DNA of 64,000 bases. It comes from Psychrobacter immobilis (GTDB taxonomy: Bacteria > Pseudomonadota > Gammaproteobacteria > Pseudomonadales > Moraxellaceae). Under the pieces are notes generated by a model, which did no database searches, was not told the DNA's origin, and saw nothing but the letters and a program-made list of their open reading frames with translations. Where the stretch lies: positions 372,001 through 436,000 of the forward strand of contig CAJGZL010000001.1 of the NCBI GenBank assembly GCA_904846145.1, written 5' to 3'. The translations under genes and the position numbers were made by a program. This document shows, in pieces, positions 8,337-17,451 of this stretch (position 1 is its first letter; each line of letters opens with the position of its first letter).

Positions 8337-9614
8337 CTACTTACGGCCACGCTTCCAGCTAAAACCCCAGTTAAAGGCTTTATCCATTTCTTGATGGCCT
8401 TTAAAATATTGGTTGATGCGCTCAACGTTGATACTGCCTTGTTGATTGACTAAACGTGCAATCGCACACATCGGTAAGTTACCAGCGCCTTCGGTCAAGC
8501 GCGTCTCAATAGGTGGCTGCTCTGGGACATGCACCGTCACTACCCCATCAGTCTGCGCCCAGTTCGGTGCGCCCTCGTAGATAAAGGCAAAGATAAATAC
8601 TTCTTCAATCTGTGCCCACTGCTGACCATTGATATCGAGCCACTCACCGCCACTGACTTGACCTGTTCTATCATCAGCTCGCAAGCAAACAAAAGGCGCA
8701 GTCTGCAGGCTACCAAAGCGATTTCCCAAGGCTTGAATCAAGGTTTTTTCGCCATTTTTCAGGTGTATCATTGCGCCCACATCAAGATCAATACCGCTAG
8801 CACCATGTAACTTAAATAAATCGCCTAGCAAGCCTTTTTTCGGTGCAGCTTTGTCTACATTAGGACGCTGATTCCAGTTTAAGTTAACCGATATCTTGCC
8901 AAAATCATCACGTTTGGTCAGGTTGATACTGGTTTGGTTTTTGGTTAAAGTTATTTTGCTAAGATTAATATTTGAGGGTGTAGCAGTTGTCGAAGAATTA
9001 GTAGTAGGAATCGGTGGCGGTGTACTTGTCTGATTTGCACTGCCTGCTCTTGTAGTATTAATCAGCTGGGGCTTTTGCGTATTAATCGAATGATTGTTAA
9101 CTGGTGGCGTGGGTGCTTCATCGGCAATCTCAACACCAAAGTGCTCAGACAAAGGCTTAAGCCCGCCTGCAAAACCTTGGGCGATAAAACGGAACTTCCA
9201 ACTGCCCTGACGACGATAACATTCGGCTAAGATAATAGCTTTTTCATCGCGTCCACTGCTACTCAGCTGACAGGTCAATAGCACTTGACTGCCCTGCAAT
9301 ACTTGAATATCGACATCGCCAAGCTGCGACAAGGTTTGATCACTTGAAAACGCTAAGGCAATTTTATCGATAGCAGCAGGCTGGCTCGATAAATTAATAT
9401 CAAAAAATCCATCGCTGTCATGACCACGAAAGCTAACACTATTATCGTCACTACTCTTTTGACCATAAAAAATCATATCGCCATCGCCGCGCACTTTGCC
9501 ATCAGTGGTTAAGCGATAGGCTGCGCAGTCGATAGCGTTTTGGCTTAATATACGAATGCTGATATTATCGGTTGGCAGTGGCGCATTGGCGCCAGCGATT
9601 AGGGTTTGACTCAT
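8337..9614 (-). CDS. terA: TerA-like two-domain TerD family protein
   Basis: Protein of 425 residues when started at the ATG at 9614, which has AAGGA upstream; an in-frame start 75 nt further upstream lacks such support. The N-terminal domain (about 1-160) is a divergent TerD fold with VRGDGDMIFYGQ and a shortened acidic loop; a Thr/Pro/Asn-rich linker follows (about 165-215). The C-terminal domain (about 215-425) has NLNWN in place of GLGWD, IDLDVGA, and LRADDRTG, followed by a C-terminus with MCAIARLVNQQGSI typical of TerA. A GLLGDLF insertion sits where TerZ has GFLGKLF. It faces terZ convergently and is likely a cytosolic Ter complex component. The domain assignment is good; the symbol is by resemblance. 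Confidence 0.85.
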   Translation of the reverse strand: MSQTLIAGANAPLPTDNISIRILSQNAIDCAAYRLTTDGKVRGDGDMIFYGQKSSDDNSVSFRGHDSDGFFDINLSSQPAAIDKIALAFSSDQTLSQLGDVDIQVLQGSQVLLTCQLSSSGRDEKAIILAECYRRQGSWKFRFIAQGFAGGLKPLSEHFGVEIADEAPTPPVNNHSINTQKPQLINTTRAGSANQTSTPPPIPTTNSSTTATPSNINLSKITLTKNQTSINLTKRDDFGKISVNLNWNQRPNVDKAAPKKGLLGDLFKLHGASGIDLDVGAMIHLKNGEKTLIQALGNRFGSLQTAPFVCLRADDRTGQVSGGEWLDINGQQWAQIEEVFIFAFIYEGAPNWAQTDGVVTVHVPEQPPIETRLTEGAGNLPMCAIARLVNQQGSINVERINQYFKGHQEMDKAFNWGFSWKRGRK

Positions 9615-9850
9615 AGTATTTGTCCTTAAATTTATAATAATTAATGCGGGTCTATTGATGCCTGTTTCACTATTGTCATATAGTAGCATGGATAAAGAGC
9701 TACTTTTATAGCGACTTCTAAGCTTTATAACTGCCTACCAAATCTACATCCAAAAACGAGCTTTTAATCTTAACAGTCTATAAACATTTATATTTTGCCA
9801 CAGTTGTATATAATGACGATGACTTATATTTAGGGTGTTTTGAGAATATT

Positions 9851-10990
9851 ATGGATACTATTAGCAATAGCGATATACAAAAAAAACCAGTTGCTGCATG
9901 GCTCGCCGAAGGTCAGTCCAGCCAGCGCGATATGCTTGCCAGCTTACAAACACTAAAAGCTGATGCTGCTACGCCTTTTTTTATTATCACTTCACATCGA
10001 CATAATCGTGCTGAGATTTTTGAATATGCTGACGAGGTCTATTTAGAGCCTTATGTTAGCAATGATGGTAGTGAAGACGTGATAGCTGAGCCTATCGGAC
10101 CACGCTGGCAGTTTGTACTAGAAAATGCTCAAAAAGATAATGTCAAAGTATTATTGACTGGTCGTAATGGTATCGACTATGAAGTACATAGAGAGCAGTT
10201 CACTGCGGCCGGTATTCGGCTATTAACTGGTGCAACTAGCGTAGAGGCACTGGCTTCAATTGAAGACAAATTTGCTTTTATGCAGCATTGTCACCTACAT
10301 GGTATTCCAGTGGCGCAGGCTTGGCGTTTTGATACTACTGATGAGCTCAAATCTTTATTGACCAAGCACGATCATCAGCCGCTATGTGTCAAGCCTGTCA
10401 CGGGGATCTTTGCGCAAGGGTTTTGGCGACTTGATACAGGTAAAGAGACTAGTGAGCACTACGATAGCTTTGAGCACCTGTATTTTACAGAAGAGAAAAA
10501 GATCAACACGGCGCAGTTTATTGAAGCTTACGATAATAGTCAGATCATCAAAGAGCGCCCGATTCCGATGCTACTGATGCCTTATTTATCAGGACGTGAG
10601 TATTCTATAGATGTGGTCTGTGAATATGGCGAGGTACTTGCCGCTGTCACTCGCTATAAGACTGGAAAAATTCAGCATATCGGCTATGATGAGTCGGTCA
10701 TGGCGGTAGTCATTCCCTTAATAAAAGCCTTTGGCTGTGATGGAATCGTCAGTGTGCAGACTAAACAAAATGATGACGGTCAGCACTGTGTGCTGGAGAT
10801 AAACAGTCGGCCTGCTGGTGGAATCAGTTATACCACTCATAGCGGAGTTGACTTAACGCAAATAGCGTTTGGCTATTGGTTAGGCTTAACGGCTAAGCCC
10901 AGACTAGAAGACATTATTGAGCAAATTACACCCTGTCAGGTACGCTCAGTGATGACTAGTGTAAAGATAGAGGGAGAAATAGTTGAGTGA
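9851..10990 (+). CDS. Ter-associated ATP-grasp ligase
   Basis: ATP-grasp enzyme of 379 residues that should couple a carboxylate and an amine or similar nucleophile using ATP. Visible features are a first lobe, an LCVKPVTGIFAQG nucleotide-binding strand (about 180-192), an acidic lid helix region, and the catalytic LEINSRPAGGISY segment (about 321-333) that supplies the Mg-binding Glu and Asn. ATP-grasp genes of this type are part of the Ter-linked metabolite pathway described from comparative genomics (Anantharaman, Iyer and Aravind). It lies divergent from terA and is separated from the other pathway genes by about 3 kb. A TATAAT hexamer at 9809-9814 is a candidate -10. Substrates are unknown. 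Confidence 0.87.
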   Translation: MDTISNSDIQKKPVAAWLAEGQSSQRDMLASLQTLKADAATPFFIITSHRHNRAEIFEYADEVYLEPYVSNDGSEDVIAEPIGPRWQFVLENAQKDNVKVLLTGRNGIDYEVHREQFTAAGIRLLTGATSVEALASIEDKFAFMQHCHLHGIPVAQAWRFDTTDELKSLLTKHDHQPLCVKPVTGIFAQGFWRLDTGKETSEHYDSFEHLYFTEEKKINTAQFIEAYDNSQIIKERPIPMLLMPYLSGREYSIDVVCEYGEVLAAVTRYKTGKIQHIGYDESVMAVVIPLIKAFGCDGIVSVQTKQNDDGQHCVLEINSRPAGGISYTTHSGVDLTQIAFGYWLGLTAKPRLEDIIEQITPCQVRSVMTSVKIEGEIVE

Positions 10991-11421
10991 AATTTAAACT
11001 GTGTTAACCTCTAATACCTAAGTTATACCCAAAACAATTTTTTAATCGATCAAAAATAATTAATAAAATTAACTGGTTATGAACAGGTGATCTAGAAATC
11101 GTCCAGTGTAAATAACGCAATTTGGGTATGCTTATTCACCGCACAGGTGACTTGTGAGAACCGTCTAAAAACTGCATGTTAATTTACTCTAAGTACAGCT
11201 TTTCGTCTTGCGCTTCGGGTAATGATCTCCCAGACACTTACTAATCCTAGCTCATTGCAAGGGAAATGCTTTATAGAGTGCTTTCACAGAATACAGAGGT
11301 TTATTTATATAGCCATAAAATATGAAGATAAACGTTTTATTTTACGAATACCGTTAATATGATTTATATTATTAATAATTAAGTTGATGTTCTATCATTT
11401 TTAGCTAAGGTAAATAAATTC
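10991..11421. other. Intergenic region with degenerate repeats
   Basis: No gene seen in 431 bp. Two ACAGGTGA words lie exactly 60 bp apart (11083 and 11143), the second inside a TCACC-GCACA-GGTGA hairpin. A 14-nt word TCTAAAAACTGCAT (11164-11177) recurs beyond the DUF4238 gene. See findings. Confidence 0.5.
11164..11203 (+). repeat. Left copy of direct repeat flanking DUF4238 gene
   Basis: TCTAAAAACTGCAT, then a TACTCTAAGTACAGCTTTT block. The same order of two blocks is found at 12385-12437 in the same orientation, with a 16-nt insertion and a few mismatches. Confidence 0.55.
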
Positions 11422-12318
11422 ATGAACCCACCCAAAAAACATCATTATGTACCACAGTTTTTTTTAAAACCTTGGCTTACCAATGGAATGCTTAGTTGTT
11501 ACATTATAAAAGAAGATAAGACTTTTAAAAGCACAACTAGGAAAACTGCTCTTGAAAACAATTTATATATGTTTGATGGTGATGAGATAGAGTCTCAATT
11601 TCTTTCTCCTTTTATAGACAATCTTTTAGACAATGATGTAATAAAAGTTAGAAATAAAAGTTGGAAAGATTTATCTTCTCGTACCAAAAGTAACTTTTTC
11701 AAGTTTCTAGTTCTTCTTGATGCTAGAAATCCACAATCTTTAAAATCAATATCAAGTGGCTATGAAGAAATTAAAAACAAAGTAGAGTTGACAAAAATAG
11801 AAGATGGTTTTGAGGATTTGATAAATAATGAACATTATGTATTCCTATGCATAGCTATCCACGAACTCAACCTTAAAGTTAAAAAACCTTTGCCAGAAGA
11901 AAATAACGTTTTTAAGACTAGTTTATACAATATGTATATAAAAATTAGCAGTTTAATAGATGATAATGAGTTGTTTCCAAGCTTTCAATCCATATTAATG
12001 AAAAAAAACTTACATTGTTTAGAAATAAATATAGAGCGAGATAGGTTTGTTACGTCAACAGTGCCTGTTAGAAAAATGGGTAACTATAATGGTAATTATT
12101 TAACAAATGTAAATATCAGTCCAAGAAAATCTTTAATCTTTAGCAACAATATAGATTATATAAATAAATTTGTAGATCTAACCACAGAACAAAAAATAAA
12201 TGAAATAAATTATTTTAATATCAATAAAATGCCTAATTCTTTTCAACCAGAAAGAATTATACTGCCTAGCGATATAGAGCTTAGCTACGTAAAAAACATG
12301 CTTAAACGTAAAGCATAG
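11422..12318 (+). CDS. DUF4238 domain protein
   Basis: Protein of 298 residues with the N-terminal KHHYVPQFFLKPW signature (residues 6-18) that defines the DUF4238 family. The family has no proven biochemical role; members are scattered among accessory islands and some lie near defence genes. No signal peptide or membrane segment is seen. The coding region is markedly AT-rich with many AAA, ATA and TTA codons compared with its neighbours, which points to recent horizontal acquisition. It is flanked by imperfect direct repeats and interrupts the run of Ter-associated biosynthetic genes. Confidence 0.75.
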   Translation: MNPPKKHHYVPQFFLKPWLTNGMLSCYIIKEDKTFKSTTRKTALENNLYMFDGDEIESQFLSPFIDNLLDNDVIKVRNKSWKDLSSRTKSNFFKFLVLLDARNPQSLKSISSGYEEIKNKVELTKIEDGFEDLINNEHYVFLCIAIHELNLKVKKPLPEENNVFKTSLYNMYIKISSLIDDNELFPSFQSILMKKNLHCLEINIERDRFVTSTVPVRKMGNYNGNYLTNVNISPRKSLIFSNNIDYINKFVDLTTEQKINEINYFNINKMPNSFQPERIILPSDIELSYVKNMLKRKA

Positions 12319-12384
12319 CTTCTATTGATATCGTTGAAGCTATCGTTATTAATTTACCCCATCGTAAAGGTTATCTATTAGAGC

Positions 12385-12437
12385 TCTAAAAACTGCATAC
12401 AAATCTTAAGTTTTTAATTTCTACTTAAAGTATAGCT
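12385..12437 (+). repeat. Right copy of direct repeat flanking DUF4238 gene
   Basis: Carries the identical 14-nt word TCTAAAAACTGCAT (12385-12398) and a TACTTAAAGTATAGCTTT block resembling that near 11186-11203. The two copies are 1221 bp apart and bracket the AT-rich gene. Confidence 0.55.
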
Positions 12438-12513
12438 TTCTGACCTACAACTCAAGCAAAGCTATATTATCGATCTGTCTGCCCTCATTAAAGCTTTTTC
12501 CATATCTTAACTT

Positions 12514-13701
12514 TCAACTCAACTCATCAAAGCGTTTTATCATATAAATCATCAACAACAGCGCGACAAAGGCAATAGCTGCACCAACGAAACCGACGCT
12601 TGATAGTGCAATATAAGTGACCGCGTAGCCACCGAGTAATGCTCCTGCACCTATGCCTAAATTGATAACAGCAGAGAACATCGCCATCACCATATCTTGC
12701 GCATTGATATCAATCTCAATGACCTTGGACTGAATGGTGAGCATCAGTAGTAGCATAGCAGTGCCCCAAATCACGGTAATGATACTAAACCACCAAATTG
12801 ACGTGACCGTCCATAGCATGAGCAGCATAGATACCAATATCAGTACTGTAGAGACTAACATCATCATTACAGTGGATTTATCGCTCCAACGACTAAAGAT
12901 ATAGCTGCCGATAAGCCCTGCACAGCCGAATAATAACAGTATAAAAGTGACTGAGTTTTCGCTAAGCGATCCGACCCGATTCATAAAGGGTTCGATATAA
13001 GAGTAAGCGGCATAATCAGCGGTAAACACGACGAAGCAGAATATATACAAACACACCAAAAAGGGGTTTTTCAATAGTTCTGGGAGCTTTTTAAACGACC
13101 CATCAAACATACTAGGCAAGTTTGGCAGTAGCTTTGCCTGTAAAACAAACACGATAAAAGCAATAATACCGATACCTGCAAAGGTGGTACGCCAACCAAA
13201 CCATTGACCTAATATCCGCCCAATAGGCACACCTAATACTAGCGCTAGTGACGTACCTGTCGCTAATATGCTCAGTGCTAAAGCCCTTTTACCTTCAGGT
13301 GCTACGCGCAAGGTTATAGCGGCGGTGATTGCCCAGAATATCGCATGAGAAAAAGCGATACCTACCCGACTAATAAGCAAGACCTGAAAGCTCCAAGCAA
13401 ACACCGATAACGCGTGGCTGGCGATAAATACTATAAACAGCGCCAGTAGTAAGCGCTTACGCTCAAGTCTGCTAGTCAATAACATCAAGGGCAATGACAT
13501 CGCCGCGACTACCCACGCATACAGAGTCAACATCCATCCTGTTTCGGCGGTAGTAATAGAAAAATCTTTGGCAATATCACTGAGTAATGCTACAGGAACA
13601 AACTCTGTGGTATTAATAACGAACGCGCTAATCCCCATTAAGATGACGCGGAAATATTGCGTTCGGACGGAGACGGTATCCGCTTCAAATTGAGCTGTCA
13701 T
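12514..13701 (-). CDS. sotB: MFS sugar efflux transporter, SotB-like
   Basis: Twelve-helix major facilitator of 395 residues very similar in layout to E. coli SotB (YdeA), a proton-driven exporter of arabinose, other sugars and IPTG. Recognisable segments are FVINTTEFVPVALLSDIA (about 18-35), a MLTLYAWVVAAMSLP helix 2, LERKRLLLALFIVFIAS after helix 2, and SYIEPFMNRVG in the second half. It is divergent from the TerD-trypsin operon and shares its promoter region. Physiological substrate here is not determinable; export of the Ter-pathway product is conceivable but speculative. Confidence 0.85.
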   Translation of the reverse strand: MTAQFEADTVSVRTQYFRVILMGISAFVINTTEFVPVALLSDIAKDFSITTAETGWMLTLYAWVVAAMSLPLMLLTSRLERKRLLLALFIVFIASHALSVFAWSFQVLLISRVGIAFSHAIFWAITAAITLRVAPEGKRALALSILATGTSLALVLGVPIGRILGQWFGWRTTFAGIGIIAFIVFVLQAKLLPNLPSMFDGSFKKLPELLKNPFLVCLYIFCFVVFTADYAAYSYIEPFMNRVGSLSENSVTFILLLFGCAGLIGSYIFSRWSDKSTVMMMLVSTVLILVSMLLMLWTVTSIWWFSIITVIWGTAMLLLMLTIQSKVIEIDINAQDMVMAMFSAVINLGIGAGALLGGYAVTYIALSSVGFVGAAIAFVALLLMIYMIKRFDELS

Positions 13702-13926
13702 ATGATCTACTCAAAAAATGCTAATTTAATAAAATTAGCTTGAGATTGGCGATAGGAGCTTAAACGAAACTTAATATTTGTACTCATTGATTTTTGATTA
13801 TCTAACAGCTTAGTATGAATGGCAATGAATAAAATAGTGTTCAGAAGTCTTATGCCAAGCCCATAAAGAAAAGCATTAGAATAAGCCAATGTTATCGGTC
13901 TATAATAACGACAAAGACTCTACAAA

Positions 13927-13958
13927 ATATCGATAACCGCTCCATAAGATATCGATAA
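13927..13958. promoter_or_regulatory. Twin ATATCGATAA sites, candidate operator
   Basis: Identical decamers ATATCGATAA at 13927-13936 and 13949-13958 start 22 bp apart, about two DNA helical turns. Each contains the palindrome TATCGATA. They bracket the expected -35 position of a promoter whose -10 (TATAAT) is at 13962-13967, ahead of the protease operon. This is what a dimer-pair operator would look like; the regulator is unknown. Confidence 0.45.
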
Positions 13959-13961
13959 TAG

Positions 13962-13967
13962 TATAAT
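13962..13967 (+). promoter_or_regulatory. -10 hexamer of the TerD-trypsin operon
   Basis: Perfect TATAAT 31 bp before the ATG at 13998. The -35 region 17 bp upstream is poor (GCTCCA), suggesting an activated promoter. Confidence 0.45.
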
Positions 13968-13997
13968 TATGCAGTATATTTTGATTCGAGGCGCGCA

Positions 13998-15242
13998 ATG
14001 ACAGTACAGAATACTTTAGTATTAGGCGCTAATACCGTTATTGAGCAAGCGCAGTGCTCAGTTGCTTTTACTACGCCCGATAATCTTAAGTTTGGTCAGC
14101 AGCTAGGACTGTTATGGTTACCTTTAGATGCCAGTCGCAAAGCGGCTTGTAGTCCTGCTTATTTGCATGAGCCAAAAGACTGGGCGAAGTTAGATAATGC
14201 AGATGCGCCAAGCGCGTGGCAACTCAACTTACAAGACTTATTTAACAACCAAAACGTCAGCTTTTTACAGCTTATCGCTTATGCTTATCATGAGCCAACA
14301 CTTAACTTGCCAGCCGTTGAGCTAAACAAAGTCAATTTGCGCTTAAATGATGGCGCTATCACGTACGACTTTGCTACCACCGAGCGCCATGTAAAAGCCG
14401 CTATCGTACTGGAGATCTACCAACGCAACGGTCAGTATAAATGCCGTGCCTTAGGTGAGGCCTCTACTCAAGGGCTAAATAGTTTAGAGCAGCGGGTACA
14501 AGTCAGTCTCGATATCAGGCCGCCTAATGTTCATGAGCTCATCCAAGATGCTCAGCGCCAGCAAAACCAGCCTGTCAGTAATAATGATGCGCGTCCGCCA
14601 AGACAAGTTCAAACGGGCGAAACGTGGACGGGTACGGCATTTGCCATTGATGAATATCATTTATTAACTTGCTATCATGTGATCGAATCAGCCAATCTAG
14701 TCGGTATTCGTCAGCAGGGTCAGCCCGATCGCGAGGCGCAAGTGGTACTTAGTGATATCGGCAGCGACTCAGCGATCATTCGAGTCAATGAGCCACTTCC
14801 CCACTACCTTCCATTGGCACAGCGCTGTAGTGATATCTTGGGCGAGACGATCACGACATTAGGCTTTCCGCTGTCTGGACTTAGCAGTCAACTGCAAGTG
14901 ACTCAAGGCTGTATCTCAGGCTTGACTGGCTCTGGCGATGATATCCGTTATATGCAGTTTACCGCGCCGATTCAGCCTGGCTCTAGTGGCAGTCCACTAC
15001 TATTGCCAACGGGCGAAGTAGTCGGTATGGTGACCTCCAGTTTTGTCCATGAGCACGCGCAAAACTTAAACTATGCGGTAAAATTTCAGTTATTATCAGC
15101 GCTATTAGCCAGCGCTGGTATCAGTTTGGATAATGCATCTACTAATAAAACAACTTTATCAAAAATGAGTGCATTATTGTCAACGCCGCAGCTCAGTAAA
15201 CAAAGTCGCAGTGCGCTATGGCTCGTCGGCTGTGAAGGTTAA
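13998..15242 (+). CDS. TerD-domain / trypsin-like serine protease fusion
   Basis: Protein of 414 residues. Residues about 1-180 form a divergent TerD-like domain: the ending VLEIYQRNGQYKCRALGE matches the [15 protein letters not shown] signature of TerD, but the GWD and [12 protein letters not shown] calcium loops are absent. Residues about 205-385 are a trypsin/DegP-type protease, with GTAFAID, catalytic His227 in CYHVIE, Asp257 in SDSAII and Ser330 in GSSGSP, so the triad appears intact. No signal peptide is visible, so it is probably cytosolic. It heads a five-gene run with the PRTase, HAD, StiP and CitE-like genes. A plausible role is Ter-complex-tethered proteolysis triggered by stress; the target is unknown. 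Confidence 0.82.
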   Translation: MTVQNTLVLGANTVIEQAQCSVAFTTPDNLKFGQQLGLLWLPLDASRKAACSPAYLHEPKDWAKLDNADAPSAWQLNLQDLFNNQNVSFLQLIAYAYHEPTLNLPAVELNKVNLRLNDGAITYDFATTERHVKAAIVLEIYQRNGQYKCRALGEASTQGLNSLEQRVQVSLDIRPPNVHELIQDAQRQQNQPVSNNDARPPRQVQTGETWTGTAFAIDEYHLLTCYHVIESANLVGIRQQGQPDREAQVVLSDIGSDSAIIRVNEPLPHYLPLAQRCSDILGETITTLGFPLSGLSSQLQVTQGCISGLTGSGDDIRYMQFTAPIQPGSSGSPLLLPTGEVVGMVTSSFVHEHAQNLNYAVKFQLLSALLASAGISLDNASTNKTTLSKMSALLSTPQLSKQSRSALWLVGCEG

Positions 15243-15289
15243 GCAAGTTTTAAAACTATAAAACAGTCAAAGTTTCACTGAGGAATAAG

Positions 15290-16576
15290 ATGTCAGATAA
15301 GCAAAAAATTACAACCATTACCCTACCACGGGGTACGCTTGATTTAACCTATCAAACCAATAATGTGGCTGGTAATGATAGTGCTTATGAGTTAGAGGAC
15401 CTACTCGGTTTCGCTCAACGCATTAATCCTAAACGCGCATTTTTATTCGTCTCAAAAGTATTAGGCCGCCATATTCCAGTGGCTCCTAGTACTATGCGTC
15501 GTGCTTTTACCGATCTAGCCAGTTTAGTACCTGATAATTTATCTGAGCCAATTTTAGTGATTGGTATGGCAGAGACTGCTGTAGGACTATCCGCTGGTGT
15601 GCGCCAAGCCCTGCAAACGCGCTATCCCAATGCACTATTACTAAACTCTACCCGTCACGCCCAGCACGATGAAACTAGCGATGGGAATAATACTGAAACA
15701 CTGCTTACCACCTTTAGCGAAGACCACAGCCATGCCAGCCAGCATTTGATTTATCAAAGCTCTGATAAAGTGACCCAAGCGCAATTGCTCGCTAGTAAAA
15801 CGGTCATCATGGTCGATGATGAGGCCTCAACAGGCAATACTTGTATCAACGTAGTCACTGCCTTACGCGATGCAGGACTGACGCAATTAGAGCAAGTGCA
15901 TCTGACCACTTTAGTCGATTGGTCATTAGCTCAAACTGGTATGGATGATACTGTTTCTGATAAGATCGCTTCACGTTTGCCGAATATTAACTTTTATCGT
16001 CATCATCTATTATCTGGTGCTTGGCAATGGACTGATGCTCCCAATCCTGAACCCATTACTATGCCATCGGTTGATACTACAGCAGCTGGCTCGCAGCCTA
16101 TTCTAGCGACTGGCGGTTGGGGTCGCTTTCCGACTTTAGATAGCACTGATGGCTTTGAGAGTTATTTAAAGCGGTTTAAAAAAGCTTTTGCTCGTTTTAA
16201 TAATCAGGTCGCTTTTGAGCAAACACTTTTTGAAGAAGATCAGCTACCAAAGAGAATTTTAGTATTAGGCAGTAATGAGTTTGTTTGGCTGCCATTTTTA
16301 TTAGCAGAATGGTTAGAGCAGAATACAAACGCCAATCATGCAAAACATGATATCAAATTTAGTGCGCTTACTCGCTCCCCGATTGCGCTTGGTGGTGCGA
16401 TTACGACTATGATGAGCTTTACCGATAATTACGGGCTAGGTATGACCAACTTTGTCTATAACGTAGACTCAAAGGATTGGGACTTGATTGTATTATGTGT
16501 GGAAACGTCAGCAGATAGTGTCGATGCGATGTGGCAGGATTTGGATAATGTGTTGGTGGTGAGTGCTGATATATGA
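15290..16576 (+). CDS. Phosphoribosyltransferase with C-terminal TRSP domain
   Basis: Protein of 428 residues. The first part is a type I phosphoribosyltransferase with the PRPP-binding motif VIMVDDEASTGNT (about 173-185). The C-terminal part (about 270-428) contains ALTRSPIALGG near 357, the motif for which the TRSP domain is named. Such enzymes belong to the Ter-linked pathway predicted to build a nucleoside-like molecule. GAGGAAT precedes the ATG. The stop codon overlaps the start of the HAD gene (ATGA), a sign of translational coupling. Substrate base is not known. Confidence 0.9.
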   Translation: MSDKQKITTITLPRGTLDLTYQTNNVAGNDSAYELEDLLGFAQRINPKRAFLFVSKVLGRHIPVAPSTMRRAFTDLASLVPDNLSEPILVIGMAETAVGLSAGVRQALQTRYPNALLLNSTRHAQHDETSDGNNTETLLTTFSEDHSHASQHLIYQSSDKVTQAQLLASKTVIMVDDEASTGNTCINVVTALRDAGLTQLEQVHLTTLVDWSLAQTGMDDTVSDKIASRLPNINFYRHHLLSGAWQWTDAPNPEPITMPSVDTTAAGSQPILATGGWGRFPTLDSTDGFESYLKRFKKAFARFNNQVAFEQTLFEEDQLPKRILVLGSNEFVWLPFLLAEWLEQNTNANHAKHDIKFSALTRSPIALGGAITTMMSFTDNYGLGMTNFVYNVDSKDWDLIVLCVETSADSVDAMWQDLDNVLVVSADI

Positions 16577-17394
16577 CTATCCCATTCTTCCAGCCAAACC
16601 CAAACATTATCAAACCTTACGCGCTAATGGATTTGGATGATACGCTGTTTCAGACCCAGCGTAAGATTGACGCTTGGGATTTAGTAGCTAACGATTCTGA
16701 GAGTTTAGTTTGCGCGACGGTTAATAAAAAAGATGAACCGCTTAGCTTTATGACTACTCGCCAAGCTAACTTTTTTAATTGGTTACTCGTCAGCACTGAA
16801 TTGATAGTGGTAACCGCTCGTGATACTAGCGAAATTAAACGCGTAAAACTACCCTTTAACAGCTGGCAAGTATTGACCCATGGCGCGATTGTTCTAATGC
16901 CAAATGGCGCGCGACTGGACGCTTGGCAACAGCATATTTATAATGAGCTTGAGCCATTACAGGACAAACTCAATCAGCTTAGCGAACTGTTTGCTAGTCA
17001 TAGTAAAAACGATACTAGTCAGCTAGTATTTACACCGCACGTAGATAGCTTTAATGATGGTGATATGGATAAGGAGTTAATCATTTATCTAGCGATTAAG
17101 CACGCGCAAAAAGATCATCAAGCACTGATTGAGCTTGCTAATAAACTGCCTTCATTGGTACGCGATTTTGATCAGGACTTTTATGTGCATGTAAACGCTA
17201 ATAATTTAGCAATTCTGCCACATGCCATTCATAAGCGCCATGCCGTGCAGTTCTTATTAGAACATCATCTAGACAGTACGCGACCCAGCTTTGGCTTTGG
17301 CGATAGCTTAGCGGATCTGCCGTTTTTGCAACTCTTAGACTGGTACGGCATGCCTAATCATGGGCAACTGCATTCAGCCTTAGATCGTTTTTAA
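16573..17394 (+). CDS. HAD superfamily phosphatase, Ter-associated
   Basis: Haloacid dehalogenase-fold hydrolase of 273 residues. Motif I is DLDDT at residues 20-24 with nucleophile Asp20 and acid/base Asp22; motif II is the VVTAR segment near 78-82; motif IV is FGDSLADLPF near 241-250. It overlaps the upstream PRTase-TRSP gene by 4 bp and precedes the StiP-type gene by 57 bp. In the Ter pathway it is expected to remove a phosphate from the PRTase product or an intermediate. Cytosolic. Function beyond phosphoester hydrolysis is inferred. Confidence 0.87.
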   Translation: MTIPFFQPNPNIIKPYALMDLDDTLFQTQRKIDAWDLVANDSESLVCATVNKKDEPLSFMTTRQANFFNWLLVSTELIVVTARDTSEIKRVKLPFNSWQVLTHGAIVLMPNGARLDAWQQHIYNELEPLQDKLNQLSELFASHSKNDTSQLVFTPHVDSFNDGDMDKELIIYLAIKHAQKDHQALIELANKLPSLVRDFDQDFYVHVNANNLAILPHAIHKRHAVQFLLEHHLDSTRPSFGFGDSLADLPFLQLLDWYGMPNHGQLHSALDRF

Positions 17395-17451
17395 CATCTA
17401 GCAATAATTTTAGCATCTCTATCTTTAGCCCTACTGATCACAGAGCCTTCT

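Noticed and set aside
8219..8425. Minus-strand ORF across the end of the TerA-like gene and the REP-like repeat
   Set aside because: It is a shadow frame through repeat DNA and an established gene.
13707..13889. Minus-strand ORF of 60 codons in the sotB/protease intergenic region
   Set aside because: Low-complexity, no start signal, and it covers the divergent promoter region.
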